A DNA stretch of 64,000 nucleotides from JAJRXC01 sp047639555 (GTDB lineage: Bacteria; Actinomycetota; Acidimicrobiia; Acidimicrobiales; Aldehydirespiratoraceae): the NCBI GenBank assembly GCA_047639555.1, contig JBLIOE010000009.1:1-64000 (forward strand). The letters are read 5' to 3'. Under the pieces are notes generated by a model, which did no database searches, was not told the DNA's origin, and saw only the letters and a list, made by a program, of their open reading frames with translations. The position numbers and the translations under genes were made by a program. Of this stretch, positions 8,707 through 18,990 are shown one piece after another. Positions within the stretch are counted from its first letter, which is position 1. The number at the start of each line of letters is the position of its first letter.

Positions 8707-9039
8707 CTAGCCGCCCAGCAGGCGCCGAGCGGTGCCCGAGATCCGGCCTGGTTGTGGCGGCTCCCAACCCTCGGGAACGAGATGAGGCGCCTTGGCGGCC
8801 AAGACGCTGATTACTTCGTTCTTCGACGGGTTGACCAGGCCGACATCGCCAATCACGACGGTGGGCACGGTCTCGTTGCCCTTGGCCCACTTACGAACCG
8901 TGTCGGCGTGGGACGGGTCGTCCCAGATGTTGTGCTTGTTCATGCTGACACCTGCGTTCTGTAGCTCGCGGTCGAGTCGCATGCAGAACCCGCACCCGGG
9001 ACGCCAGTAGAACTCAACACCGGTGAGATCATCGCTCAT
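8707..9039 (-). CDS. Mycoredoxin/glutaredoxin-like protein
   Basis: 110 residues. ATG 9039 is chosen because AAGGA lies 6 bases upstream. The active site is RPGCGFC near residue 17, followed by the TVPTV cis-Pro segment and a GLVNPSKNEV helix. The layout matches actinobacterial mycoredoxin (CGYC in mycobacteria), which reduces protein-mycothiol mixed disulfides in the cytoplasm. A C-terminal extension of about 25 residues (PEGWEPPQPGRISGTARRLL) goes beyond the usual ~85-residue domain. Function as a thiol-disulfide oxidoreductase is firm; mycothiol as the partner is inferred from lineage. Confidence 0.85.
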   Translation of the reverse strand: MSDDLTGVEFYWRPGCGFCMRLDRELQNAGVSMNKHNIWDDPSHADTVRKWAKGNETVPTVVIGDVGLVNPSKNEVISVLAAKAPHLVPEGWEPPQPGRISGTARRLLGG

Positions 9040-9068
9040 CAATTTTCCTTGCTGTCTCGAACGGTCAA

Positions 9069-9122
9069 ATGTTCTGTGAACGGAAACCGGCCGTTATAGG
9101 CCGGTTTCCGTTCACAGAACAT
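9069..9122. repeat. Perfect 24-bp inverted repeat with 6-base loop
   Basis: Left arm 9069-9092 and right arm 9099-9122 are exact reverse complements over 24 bp with spacer GTTATA. It lies 3' of the crotonase gene and 5' of the redoxin gene, both on the minus strand. A stem this long without mismatches is stronger than a normal intrinsic terminator, and no U-run follows on either side. It could act as terminator, RNA-stabilising hairpin or a protein-binding palindrome. Confidence 0.9.
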
Positions 9123-9161
9123 GGAACTCCCGGGGTGGTTGGATTCTTCCCGGGGGCGGAA

Positions 9162-9863
9162 TTAGGGGGCAGCGACGGTGAATGTGGCGATGTCGTTGTC
9201 GAGTCGGGCCATCACGTTGTCGATCGTGGCCTGACGGGCGTTGCCGCGGGTGCGGGCGAACGCTTCGCCATGGAGCGTCTCCGCGAGTCGGGCGGCCTCG
9301 ACCATCACGGTGGATTCGAGTTCGGCCAGTGGCACGACCTGGTCGACGAAGCCCGCGTCTCTTGCCTCTTCGGGCCCGTAGGTGGTGCCGAGAACGGTTG
9401 CCGCCGTGAAGTGGCGGCGAGAAACCCGGTCGCGGGCCAGTTCGGTGGCGAAGACTGGGAGGGGCATGCCGATGGTGACCTCAGGAAGGCCGACTCGCCC
9501 GGGGGTGTCGCTCGCGATACGAACGTCGCAGGAGAGAAGCACGAGCGCACCGGCGGCGAGGGCGTGGCCATCGGATCCAGCGAGAACCGGCTTCGGGAAT
9601 CCGTAGAGCCGCATGCACAGTTCAGCGCCCTTCCGAACCATGGCCTGGGCGGCTTCGGCGCCTTCCTTCATGACGGACAGGTCGAAGCCGGCGCTGAACT
9701 TGCCTGCTCGTCCGAAGAGCACCACGACCTTGGCATCGCCGATGTTGTCGAGGGCGTTGTTGATTTCGTCCATCACGAGATGACCGAGGGCGTTGGCTTT
9801 GCCGTCATCGATGCGGATGACTGCGATATCGCCGTTGACTTCGAGAGAAACTGGAGAACTCAT
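9162..9863 (-). CDS. Crotonase-fold enzyme (enoyl-CoA hydratase/isomerase family)
   Basis: 233 residues from ATG 9863. Crotonase features: NALGHLVMDEINNAL near residue 25, FSAGFDLSVM (first oxyanion-hole peptide), GHALAAGALVLLSCDVRIAS (second oxyanion-hole peptide), and LPEVTIGMPLP with one conserved Glu. The position that carries the first catalytic Glu in true hydratases (GGGCELA) reads AAGALVL here, so hydratase activity is doubtful; isomerase, hydrolase or decarboxylase activity is possible. It sits apart from the fatty-acid genes at 42-57 kb. Confidence 0.85.
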   Translation of the reverse strand: MSSPVSLEVNGDIAVIRIDDGKANALGHLVMDEINNALDNIGDAKVVVLFGRAGKFSAGFDLSVMKEGAEAAQAMVRKGAELCMRLYGFPKPVLAGSDGHALAAGALVLLSCDVRIASDTPGRVGLPEVTIGMPLPVFATELARDRVSRRHFTAATVLGTTYGPEEARDAGFVDQVVPLAELESTVMVEAARLAETLHGEAFARTRGNARQATIDNVMARLDNDIATFTVAAP

Positions 9864-9892
9864 GGCCCCGACGCTACCGGGATCATGGATGC

Positions 9893-10621
9893 TCACTCCA
9901 GATGTGGGTCCCACTCCGGCGGGACGAGATCGGGCGCCAAATCAAGGGCGAGGGCAAACGCTTCAACCCAGGCGCCATAGCCGTCGTCGCTCGGATGGAA
10001 ACGATCGCGGGCCAAGGCCGTTCGTGCTCCGCGTAGGTGAGGAACCACATCCGCGACCGTGATCCCGCGTCGAGAGGCGGTTCGTTGAACAGAGCGGTTG
10101 ACCCAGCGGCCGGAGGGGCTCACCGATGGTGCGGGCAACGTTGAGAAGATCGTCGACGCCGGAAGTTCGTCGATGAGCTCATTGACCCGAGCGGACACCG
10201 ATGGCGGGTGGGGATTGCGCATCAAGTCGTTGGACCCGACGCCGCAGGTGATGAGTGACGGTTCGCGACCGACCAACTCGAGCAGCGGGAGTTGCTCCGA
10301 TTGCACATGGACGCTTCGAGCCCCGCTGCGGCTCAGATTCACGACCGCGTGAGGTCGTCCGTCGGCGGCCAGCGCACCGGCGATTCGAGCCACCCAGCTG
10401 TGCCGGAGCGAGGTGGCCCCCACGCCTTGGGCGATCGAATCACCAAGAACAATCCAGAGCGGGAGGTCGCTCGCGAGCGCGGCATCGGCAATGCGATGCC
10501 ACTCTTGTTCGAGCGGGTTTACCTGGTCGGCCACCGCCCGCGTGCCCGCACTGACGCGACTAATCGTGCGGGTAATCGGCCGCGGCGTCCACGGGTCGCG
10601 GTGGCGCAACGAAGCAATCAC
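9893..10621 (-). CDS. SGNH/GDSL-type hydrolase
   Basis: 242 residues from GTG 10621, or 213 from GTG 10534; the longer form leaves 45 bp to the divergent ABC-F start. Block I is VLGDSIAQGVG with the nucleophile Ser, block III is GSNDLM, and block V is DRFHPSDDGY with the Asp-x-x-His pair, completing an SGNH triad. No signal peptide or lipobox is visible, so it is probably cytoplasmic. The family covers esterases, lipases and acyl-thioesterases; the substrate is unknown. Confidence 0.83.
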   Translation of the reverse strand: MIASLRHRDPWTPRPITRTISRVSAGTRAVADQVNPLEQEWHRIADAALASDLPLWIVLGDSIAQGVGATSLRHSWVARIAGALAADGRPHAVVNLSRSGARSVHVQSEQLPLLELVGREPSLITCGVGSNDLMRNPHPPSVSARVNELIDELPASTIFSTLPAPSVSPSGRWVNRSVQRTASRRGITVADVVPHLRGARTALARDRFHPSDDGYGAWVEAFALALDLAPDLVPPEWDPHLE

Positions 10622-10666
10622 CGGGTGGAGCGTGGGTTTCGGGGTAGCGGGCTTAGTCTGCGCCAC

Positions 10667-12421
<1,755 letters not shown>

Positions 12422-12440
12422 CCAGCGATACCCTGGTGTC

Positions 12441-13082
12441 ATGACTGACACCGCCACTCCCGAAACTGAGTCCGGCGCTGGCGAAGTGCTGCTTGTTTCA
12501 GAAGCCGCCCGAGCCACGGTGCTCGACATTCGCGCCAAAGAAGACGACGGGGAGACGCTTGGCCTCCGTGTCGAAATCACGGGCGCTTCGGGCGTCGACT
12601 ACACCTACGACCTCTCGCTCGAGGCGATCGCCGAAGCCGTCGAAGGCGACTATGTGCGCGAACACGACGGGCTCACCGTGATGGTCCCCGCCGATAGCAT
12701 TTCCGCGCTCACGGGCGCAACGCTTGATCTCCCGACGGTCGCGGGCCAGGGCGGCCTCGTCATCCGCAATCCGAACCGTCCCAACCCGCTCGGAGAGCTC
12801 GGTCAGCTCGAACTCACCGGCGATTCAGCGAACAAGATCACGGTCCTCCTCGCCGAGCGCATCAATCCGGCGCTCGCGTCACACGGCGGTTTCGCCGAAC
12901 TCGTTGGTGTCGAAGGCGAGAAGGCCTTCGTCACGATGGGCGGCGGTTGCCAGGGCTGCGCCATGAGCGCGGCAACACTGCGAGAAGGCATCACCAAGGC
13001 CATTCTCGAAGCAATCCCCGAGATCACCGAAGTGGTCGACACCACCGACCACGAGCAGGGTGAGAACCCCTACTACAGCTGA
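12441..13082 (+). CDS. nfuA: Nfu-type Fe-S cluster carrier (NfuA-like)
   Basis: 213 residues from ATG 12441. The N-terminal ~105 residues resemble a degenerate A-type domain without its cysteines; the C-terminal NifU domain (about 125-205) holds GGGCQGCAMS, the CxxC that ligates a 4Fe-4S cluster between two monomers. The NfuA-like architecture points to delivery of Fe-S clusters to client enzymes, such as MoaA or IspG/IspH in the MEP pathway. Its last 10 bp overlap the convergent dxs stop. Confidence 0.88.
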   Translation: MTDTATPETESGAGEVLLVSEAARATVLDIRAKEDDGETLGLRVEITGASGVDYTYDLSLEAIAEAVEGDYVREHDGLTVMVPADSISALTGATLDLPTVAGQGGLVIRNPNRPNPLGELGQLELTGDSANKITVLLAERINPALASHGGFAELVGVEGEKAFVTMGGGCQGCAMSAATLREGITKAILEAIPEITEVVDTTDHEQGENPYYS

Positions 13083-14971
13083 TCGGGAAGTAGTTCGCGC
13101 ACGCTTGCCGCGATGCCCGCCGCGTCGAGGCCGAAGCCGGCGTGAATGTCGTCGGGGTTGCCATGCGGCACGTATTCGGTGGGAACACCGAGCACCCGCA
13201 CGCGGCAGTCGGCGTCGCGGTTGCCGAGAGCGTCGCGAACCGCGGCGCCGGCACCACCGATCCGAAGTCCGTCCTCAATTGTCACGACGATCTGATGATC
13301 GGCAATGTCATCGATCATGGCGGGATCGAGCGGGGTGACGACCCGGGGGTCGTAGACCGTGGCCTTGATGCCATCGTCGGCCAGAAGATCAGCAGCGCCG
13401 AGCGTGGCGGACAACATCTGGCCGAAGCCCAATAGGGCGACCGAACGATCGCCGGAACGGATTTGGCGAGCGATGAGGCCGCTGCCCACTTCGGCATCGG
13501 ACACGTGAGCGGCCTTGCCGCGTGACCAACGAATCGCGACCGGCCCGTCGGTGAGCCCCATGGCGTCTTCCATCATCTGCTGGACCTCTTGATAACTCGA
13601 CGGTGCGAACACGGTCATGCCCGGCACCTTGGTAAGCAGCACCAAGTCGAGAAGGCCGTGATGGGAGGCGCCGTCGGGGCCGGTGATACCGGCTCGGTCG
13701 AGACAGAAGATGACGGGCTGGCTGTGGAGGCCGACGTCGAGGTTGACCTGGTCGAACGCACGAGTGAGGAAGGTGGCGTAGAGGACAACGAGGGGGCGGA
13801 GGCCACCCATCGCCATGCCGGCGGCCGCGGTGACTGCGTGTTGTTCGGCGATACCTACGTCGATGCAGCGACCCGGGAATCGTTCGCGGAAGGGGAGAAG
13901 CCCGGTGGAGTCCGGCATGGCGGCGGTGATCGCTACGAGCTCAGGATGCTGGTCGCCGAGCTTGACGAGCGTCTCGGAGAAGGCGGCGGTGTACGAGCCC
14001 TCCTTCAGCGAGCCCGTGTCGGCGAGACCCGGCTTCGCGTCGTGCATGTTTTTGACATCGTCCTGCTCGGCTGGTGCGTAGCCACGCCCCTTTTGAGTCA
14101 GGACATGCACGACGACGGGACCGTTGAAACCGGCCGCGTTGTGGAGGGCTTCTTCGATCGACGCGATGTCGTGGCCGTCGAACGGGCCCATGTAACGAAC
14201 GCCGAGGTCTTCGAAGAAGGCCGATGGTTCCCACATCTCGCGAATCGCGGCCTTCGACATTTTGACGCCGCGGCCGATCTGCTCGCCGACCCACGGGATG
14301 CGTTCGGCGATCTCTTCGATCTTCGCCTGGCGCCGCATGTACGTGGGGTTGTTGCGGATCTTGACCAGGCTTTCGGAGAGCTTGGACACCGTTGGCGCGT
14401 AGGACCGACCGTTGTCGTTGAGCACGATCACGGCGTCGCGGCCGCTGTGGCCGAGATTGTTCAGACCTTCGAACGCCATGCCGCCGGTGAGTGCGCCGTC
14501 GCCGATGACGGCGACCACCTTGCGGCGTTCGTCTTTGGCGTGGAACGCCGTGGCGAGACCATGGGCGTAGGACAGCACGGTGGAGGCGTGGCTGTTCTCG
14601 ATCCAGTCGTGTTCGGACTCCGCGCGCGACGGATAACCCGACAGGCCACCGCTTTGGCGCAGGTTGGAGAAGTCTGACACTCGGCCCGTGAGCATCTTGT
14701 GCACGTAGGTCTGGTGGCCGGTGTCCCACAGGATCACATCGTGCGGGCTGCGAAAAACGCGATGGAGGGCGATGGTGAGTTCGACGGCGCCGAGGTTGGA
14801 ACCAAGGTGGCCGCCGTGCTCGTTGACGGCGTCGATGATCTCGTGGCGGATCTGCTCGGACAGGTCGTCGAGTTCGGCGTAGCTTCGACCCTGCAGGTCT
14901 TCTGGGCCGTTGATGGCGTCGAGCAACATGAGGCCTACCGGAGATCTCGCGAAGGTCGAGTCGTCCGACAC
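13073..14971 (-). CDS. dxs: 1-deoxy-D-xylulose-5-phosphate synthase
   Basis: 632 residues from GTG 14971; ATG 14929 (MLLDAINGPEDLQ) gives the more usual Dxs N-terminus and is a good alternative. Thiamine diphosphate binding is shown by GDGALTGGMAFEGLNNLG and the following ND; the transketolase-like C-terminal half has DRAGITGPDGASHHGLLD. The enzyme condenses pyruvate with glyceraldehyde-3-phosphate, the first step of the MEP isoprenoid pathway. The GTG is 3 bp beyond the PAP2 stop, so it is the last gene of a thioesterase-PAP2-dxs operon. UppP across the divergent promoter uses the same isoprenoid supply. Confidence 0.96.
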   Translation of the reverse strand: MSDDSTFARSPVGLMLLDAINGPEDLQGRSYAELDDLSEQIRHEIIDAVNEHGGHLGSNLGAVELTIALHRVFRSPHDVILWDTGHQTYVHKMLTGRVSDFSNLRQSGGLSGYPSRAESEHDWIENSHASTVLSYAHGLATAFHAKDERRKVVAVIGDGALTGGMAFEGLNNLGHSGRDAVIVLNDNGRSYAPTVSKLSESLVKIRNNPTYMRRQAKIEEIAERIPWVGEQIGRGVKMSKAAIREMWEPSAFFEDLGVRYMGPFDGHDIASIEEALHNAAGFNGPVVVHVLTQKGRGYAPAEQDDVKNMHDAKPGLADTGSLKEGSYTAAFSETLVKLGDQHPELVAITAAMPDSTGLLPFRERFPGRCIDVGIAEQHAVTAAAGMAMGGLRPLVVLYATFLTRAFDQVNLDVGLHSQPVIFCLDRAGITGPDGASHHGLLDLVLLTKVPGMTVFAPSSYQEVQQMMEDAMGLTDGPVAIRWSRGKAAHVSDAEVGSGLIARQIRSGDRSVALLGFGQMLSATLGAADLLADDGIKATVYDPRVVTPLDPAMIDDIADHQIVVTIEDGLRIGGAGAAVRDALGNRDADCRVRVLGVPTEYVPHGNPDDIHAGFGLDAAGIAASVRELLPDQL

Positions 14972-14974
14972 GAA

Positions 14975-15814
14975 TCAACCAGTATCAAGCGTACCTCTCG
15001 GGTCCTCAAGAGTGCGGACGCGGCCGGGAAGCAGTCGTGAGACCGGCCGGGCAAGGAGCAAGCCGAAGCCGAGGGCCACGAGGCCGCCGATCGCATCGAT
15101 CCAGTAGTGATTGGCCGTCACAACGATCGCGAAGAGGGTGAACGCAGGGTAGACGGCGATCAGGACACGGGCCGACCGACGACGCAGCACCGGGTAGAGG
15201 CCGATTGCGCACCAGGTTGCCCAGGCAATGTGGAGGCTCGGCATGGCCGCGTATTGGTTCGAGATCGACTCCATCGTGCCGCTCTCAAACGACCAGAGGC
15301 CGCCGGGGTCGACGAGAGTGTCGACATAGTTGTGGCTCAGGTCGCACGCGCCGTATTCCGAGGCACAGGCCGACAACAGGCGAGGCGGCATGAGCGGGAA
15401 GAAGGCGAATCCAACCAGGGCAACGGTGGTGGTGGAAGCCAGCGTCGACCGCATGAAGAGATAGCGCTGCGGGAACTTTCGGAACAGGTGCACCATGACG
15501 AAGATCGTGACCGCGAAGTGGAAGGTGCCGTAGAAGACGTTCCAAAAAACGATGAACGCATCGAGGTCGAGAAAGGTCTCCTGGATCCATTCCTCGTGGT
15601 AAAGGCCGAGCGCCTTCTCGACGTCGATTACTCGCTCGGCGTTCTCGAACGCGCGCAGAAGAATGTGGCCGCCGAGGGCGGACCCGAACTGATTCCGGAC
15701 CGACGAGTAGATGACGTAGAAGACGGCGGTGATGAGCGCCTCGACCCACCATTTGATGCCCTGCCGGTCATCAGCGTCGGACTCGTCGAGCGAGGTGGGT
15801 GCGGGGGGCACCAT
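14975..15814 (-). CDS. PAP2-superfamily membrane phosphatase/phosphotransferase
   Basis: 279 residues from ATG 15814 (a GTG at 15826 adds four residues). Five to six TM segments are apparent. The active-site motifs are the C-terminal PAP2 pair: QYAAMPSLHIAWATW (Ser-x-His) and ANHYWIDAIGG (His-x3-Asp); a KxxxxxxRP-like first motif is weak, with PPRLL in its place, as in the Aur1/Ipt1-like PAP2_3 group. Such enzymes dephosphorylate lipid phosphates or transfer phospho-head groups at the membrane. Its place beside dxs and opposite uppP hints at polyprenyl or inositol lipid metabolism. Confidence 0.85.
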   Translation of the reverse strand: MVPPAPTSLDESDADDRQGIKWWVEALITAVFYVIYSSVRNQFGSALGGHILLRAFENAERVIDVEKALGLYHEEWIQETFLDLDAFIVFWNVFYGTFHFAVTIFVMVHLFRKFPQRYLFMRSTLASTTTVALVGFAFFPLMPPRLLSACASEYGACDLSHNYVDTLVDPGGLWSFESGTMESISNQYAAMPSLHIAWATWCAIGLYPVLRRRSARVLIAVYPAFTLFAIVVTANHYWIDAIGGLVALGFGLLLARPVSRLLPGRVRTLEDPRGTLDTG

Positions 15815-15828
15815 GGCGCGGGTCACGG

Positions 15829-16221
15829 CTACTCGGCTGCGCGTTCGAGGAATCGATTACGTTCGACCAACACTCGGATGACTCGGCCGGACGCGATCGT
15901 GCCCCGAGAATCTGACGCCTCGACAGTGAAGGTGAGTCGACGCCCCTCGACTCGCTCGACCTCGGCGCGAACGTGGACCATTCTGCCGACCGGTGTCGGC
16001 TGGACGTGGTCAATCTGCATCCGCATTCCCACCGTTGTCTCGCCGTCGGCGAGGAGTCCGTCGAGTGCTGCGATGCACGCGGCTTCGGCCCAAGCGAGGA
16101 CGCGTGGAGTGGCAAGAACCTCGACATCGCCAGACCCGAGAGCGGTGGCCGTGTCGAGGTGTGTGACCTCGCGATCGATGGATGCGGACAACCCGGCTTC
16201 GACGGACATCGGCGGTACCAT
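15829..16221 (-). CDS. FlK-like hotdog thioesterase
   Basis: 130 residues from ATG 16221 (ATG 16209 is possible). The sequence VTHLDTATALGSGDVEVLAT, followed by VLAWAEAACIAAL and the HVQPTPVGRMV segment, matches the thioesterase group related to fluoroacetyl-CoA thioesterase, with Thr, Glu and His positions of that active site present. It presumably hydrolyses an acyl-CoA in the cytoplasm. First gene of the minus-strand operon; only 26 bp separate it from the divergent tldD start. Confidence 0.8.
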   Translation of the reverse strand: MVPPMSVEAGLSASIDREVTHLDTATALGSGDVEVLATPRVLAWAEAACIAALDGLLADGETTVGMRMQIDHVQPTPVGRMVHVRAEVERVEGRRLTFTVEASDSRGTIASGRVIRVLVERNRFLERAAE

Positions 16222-16236
16222 AGCCAACCCCAGCCT

Positions 16237-16243
16237 AGGAGGT
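16237..16243 (+). promoter_or_regulatory. Strong ribosome binding site for tldD
   Basis: AGGAGGT lies 4 bases before GTG 16248 and fixes that codon as the tldD start. It falls within the 26-bp divergent gap. Confidence 0.8.
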
Positions 16244-16247
16244 CCCC

Positions 16248-17639
16248 GTGCTCGACCATGAGTTGATCAATCGCACCCTCAGTGCGGCCCTACGCACGGG
16301 CGGTGAGTTCGCCGAAGTCTTCGTCGAAGACAAGCGCTCGTCGTCAGCCGTGCTCGATGACGGCCGAGTCGAAGAGCTCACGAGTGGCCGCGATCGAGGT
16401 GCCGGAATCCGTGTCGTTGTTGGTGAAACCACCGGATTCGCCCACACTGCTGATCTGTCTGAATTGGGCTTGGCCAGCGCCGCGACCGCGGCTGCTGCTG
16501 CCGCCCGTGGCGGTGGCGGAGGCGTCCGCGAGGTCTCGGTGAGTCCGTCGGCGGGCGCGCCGAGAAGCACAGTACGAATCCCGCCCGAAGACGTCGCAAA
16601 GGCCACCAAGGTCGAGCTCCTCACTCTCGCCAACGCTGCTGCTCGAGCCGAGAACAACGCGATCACGCAGGTGTCGGCTCGTTATGGCGACAGTCGTCGC
16701 CGGATCCTCGTCGCGAACAGTGACGGCTTGCTCGCCGAAGATGATCAGGTCCGCACCCTGTTCTCCGTCTCCTGTGTTGCCACCGGCGACACCGGTCTAC
16801 AGACCGGCCGCGAATCAACCGGCCGCACGATCGGTTTCGAGTTGTTCGATGAGGCTGATGTCGAAGAGATGGCTCGCCGTGCGGCGGGTCGGGCAATCAC
16901 CAAGCTCGCCGCTCGCCCCGCGCCATCGGGCGCGATGCCTGTCGTGGTCGGTCCCGGCGGTGGCGGCGTGCTGTTCCATGAGGCATGTGGCCACGGTCTC
17001 GAAGCCGACCTCGTGGCCAAGTCTGCAAGTGTCTTCGCGGGCCGGGTTGGCGAACAGGTCGCGACGCCGCTGGTCACGCTGATCGACGACGGCACGATGG
17101 CCGGGGAGTGGGGCCACTTCTCAATCGACGACGAAGGTCGACCGGCCGCGCATAACGTTCTCATTCAAGACGGTGTCCTCACGGACTACATGTGGGACCA
17201 CCTTCGGGCCCGCAAGGCGGGCCGTCCGAGCTCGGGCAACGGCCGCCGCCAGAGTTATCAGCACCTCCCAATGGTGCGGATGACCAACACCTACATCTCC
17301 AACGGTGAACAAGAACCGGCCGACATCGTGAGCGACACGCAGTCGGGTGTGTATGTCGCCCAACTCGGCGGTGGACAGGTCAATACGGCCACCGGTGATT
17401 TCGTCTTCGGCATGACCGAGGCGTATCTCATCGAAAACGGTGAGATCACCGAACCAATCCGTGAGGGAAACCTGATCGGCAACGGTCCGGAGGTACTCAC
17501 CCGCATCGACGCGCTCGGTAACGACTTTGCGATGGGGTCGCCGGGCACATGTGGCAAAGACGGCCAGGGCGTCCCGGTTGGCGATGGCACTCCGACGCTG
17601 CGGGTCACAAGCCTCACCGTCGGCGGCACTGCGGCGTAG
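16248..17639 (+). CDS. tldD: TldD metalloprotease subunit
   Basis: 463 residues from GTG 16248. The zinc motif HEACGHGLE (HExxxH, near residue 245) and the later cysteine in PGTCGKDGQG match TldD, the catalytic member of the TldD/TldE protease. The N-terminal half carries the family pattern SSSAVLDDGRVEELTSGRDRG. In other bacteria the heterodimer degrades unfolded peptides and trims modified peptide natural products and CcdA antitoxin. It is followed at 7 bp by tldE and then by a second tldE-like gene, so one catalytic subunit has two candidate partners. Confidence 0.95.
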   Translation: MLDHELINRTLSAALRTGGEFAEVFVEDKRSSSAVLDDGRVEELTSGRDRGAGIRVVVGETTGFAHTADLSELGLASAATAAAAAARGGGGGVREVSVSPSAGAPRSTVRIPPEDVAKATKVELLTLANAAARAENNAITQVSARYGDSRRRILVANSDGLLAEDDQVRTLFSVSCVATGDTGLQTGRESTGRTIGFELFDEADVEEMARRAAGRAITKLAARPAPSGAMPVVVGPGGGGVLFHEACGHGLEADLVAKSASVFAGRVGEQVATPLVTLIDDGTMAGEWGHFSIDDEGRPAAHNVLIQDGVLTDYMWDHLRARKAGRPSSGNGRRQSYQHLPMVRMTNTYISNGEQEPADIVSDTQSGVYVAQLGGGQVNTATGDFVFGMTEAYLIENGEITEPIREGNLIGNGPEVLTRIDALGNDFAMGSPGTCGKDGQGVPVGDGTPTLRVTSLTVGGTAA

Positions 17640-17646
17640 GCGCACC

Positions 17647-18990
17647 ATGGCTGAACTGATTGATATCGCGAAGCAGGTCGCGGGCTGGGCGAACAACGGC
17701 GAACAGGTCGAAGCTTTCGTCGTACACGAACGCGAGACCGAGATCCGCGCTTACGAAGGCGACGTCGAGTCGCTCACCTCGGCCGAGAGCCAGGGGATCG
17801 GCGTGCGCGTCGTCGCCAACGGACGTCAGGGATACGCCTATGCGGGCACGCTCGAACCCGCGGCTCTGCAAGAAACGCTGCAGGAAGCGCGTGACAACGC
17901 CACCTTCGCAGAGGCCGACGAGTTCAACGGATTGACTGCCCCCGACGGCGTGGCCCCCGCCGAACTCGACCTTTTCGATTCGTCGCTGGCGTCGTTCTCC
18001 ACCGACGAGAAGGTTGCCCTCGCGATCGAGCTCGAACGACTCACTCGAGCCGCCGACCATCGGATCTCTGGCATCGAGTCGGCGGAATACGTCGACACGA
18101 TCTACGAATCTGCGGTCGCGACATCCACCGGCGTAGCCACCACCACCCGCGAGACGGGGTGTTACCTCTCGGCCTACGCGCTGGCCGAGAGCGACGACGA
18201 CACACAAACGGGATTCGGTTTCTCCATCGGGCGTGGCCCCGGCGAGCTCGACCCCGCGAAGGCTGCCGACGACGCCGCCGTCCGAGCCACGCGGCTCCTC
18301 GGCGCAACGAAGCCGACCACCAGCCGGCTGACAGTTGTCCTTGACCCGTGGGTCACCGCCCAGATGCTCGAAATCATCGGCCACACGCTCACCGGTGATG
18401 CCGTGCAGCGAGGTCGCTCGCTGTTCGCCGATCGGATGGGCGAACAGGTTGCCGTCGCCGACATCGTGCTCGTTGATGATGCGACCGATCCGGATGCCTT
18501 CACCGCTTCGATGGTTGATGGCGAAGGCCTGGCCACCCGTCGCACTCCGCTGATCGAGAACGGCGTGCTGCAGGCGTTTCTTCACAACAGCTACACCGGT
18601 CGCCGGGGCGACACTGCGTCCACCGGGTCCGCAGTTCGTGGCGGCTTCAAGAGTGGACCGGGGGTCGGGGCGCAAGCGCTCGTGCTCCAGCCTGGCACCA
18701 AGTCGCAGGCCGATCTGATCGCGGGGATCGACTATGGCCTTCTCGTGCAAGGGGTGGCGGGTCTGCACTCTGGGGTGAACCCGGTGTCGGGCGACTTCTC
18801 GACGGGGGCGGAGGGGCTCCTCATCCGCAACGGTGAAATCGCCGAACCTGTCCGCGAGATCACGATCGCCTCCACAATCCAGCGTCTCCTGCTCGACATT
18901 CAAGCGATCGGGTCCGATCACGAATGGCTGCCGATGAGTGCAGCTGGCGTGTCGCTGGTGGTCGACGACGTGACGATGTCGGGCACCTGA
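17647..18990 (+). CDS. pmbA: TldE/PmbA-like subunit, copy 1
   Basis: 447 residues from ATG 17647. Family pattern: YEGDVESLTSAESQGIGVRV near the N-terminus and HSGVNPVSGDFSTGAEG near the C-terminus. The HExxxH zinc motif of TldD is absent, as expected for TldE, which is the non-catalytic half of the dimer. It ends with TGA directly followed by the GTG start of a paralogue, implying co-translation. Confidence 0.9.
   Translation: MAELIDIAKQVAGWANNGEQVEAFVVHERETEIRAYEGDVESLTSAESQGIGVRVVANGRQGYAYAGTLEPAALQETLQEARDNATFAEADEFNGLTAPDGVAPAELDLFDSSLASFSTDEKVALAIELERLTRAADHRISGIESAEYVDTIYESAVATSTGVATTTRETGCYLSAYALAESDDDTQTGFGFSIGRGPGELDPAKAADDAAVRATRLLGATKPTTSRLTVVLDPWVTAQMLEIIGHTLTGDAVQRGRSLFADRMGEQVAVADIVLVDDATDPDAFTASMVDGEGLATRRTPLIENGVLQAFLHNSYTGRRGDTASTGSAVRGGFKSGPGVGAQALVLQPGTKSQADLIAGIDYGLLVQGVAGLHSGVNPVSGDFSTGAEGLLIRNGEIAEPVREITIASTIQRLLLDIQAIGSDHEWLPMSAAGVSLVVDDVTMSGT

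Noticed and set aside
10292..10666. N-terminal extension of the ABC-F frame upstream of GTG 10667
   Set aside because: It would overlap the divergent SGNH hydrolase, and the extra residues are Arg-rich shadow sequence.
13589..14677. 362-codon plus-strand frame inside dxs
   Set aside because: Antisense to a full-length, well-conserved Dxs; translation has no domain motif.
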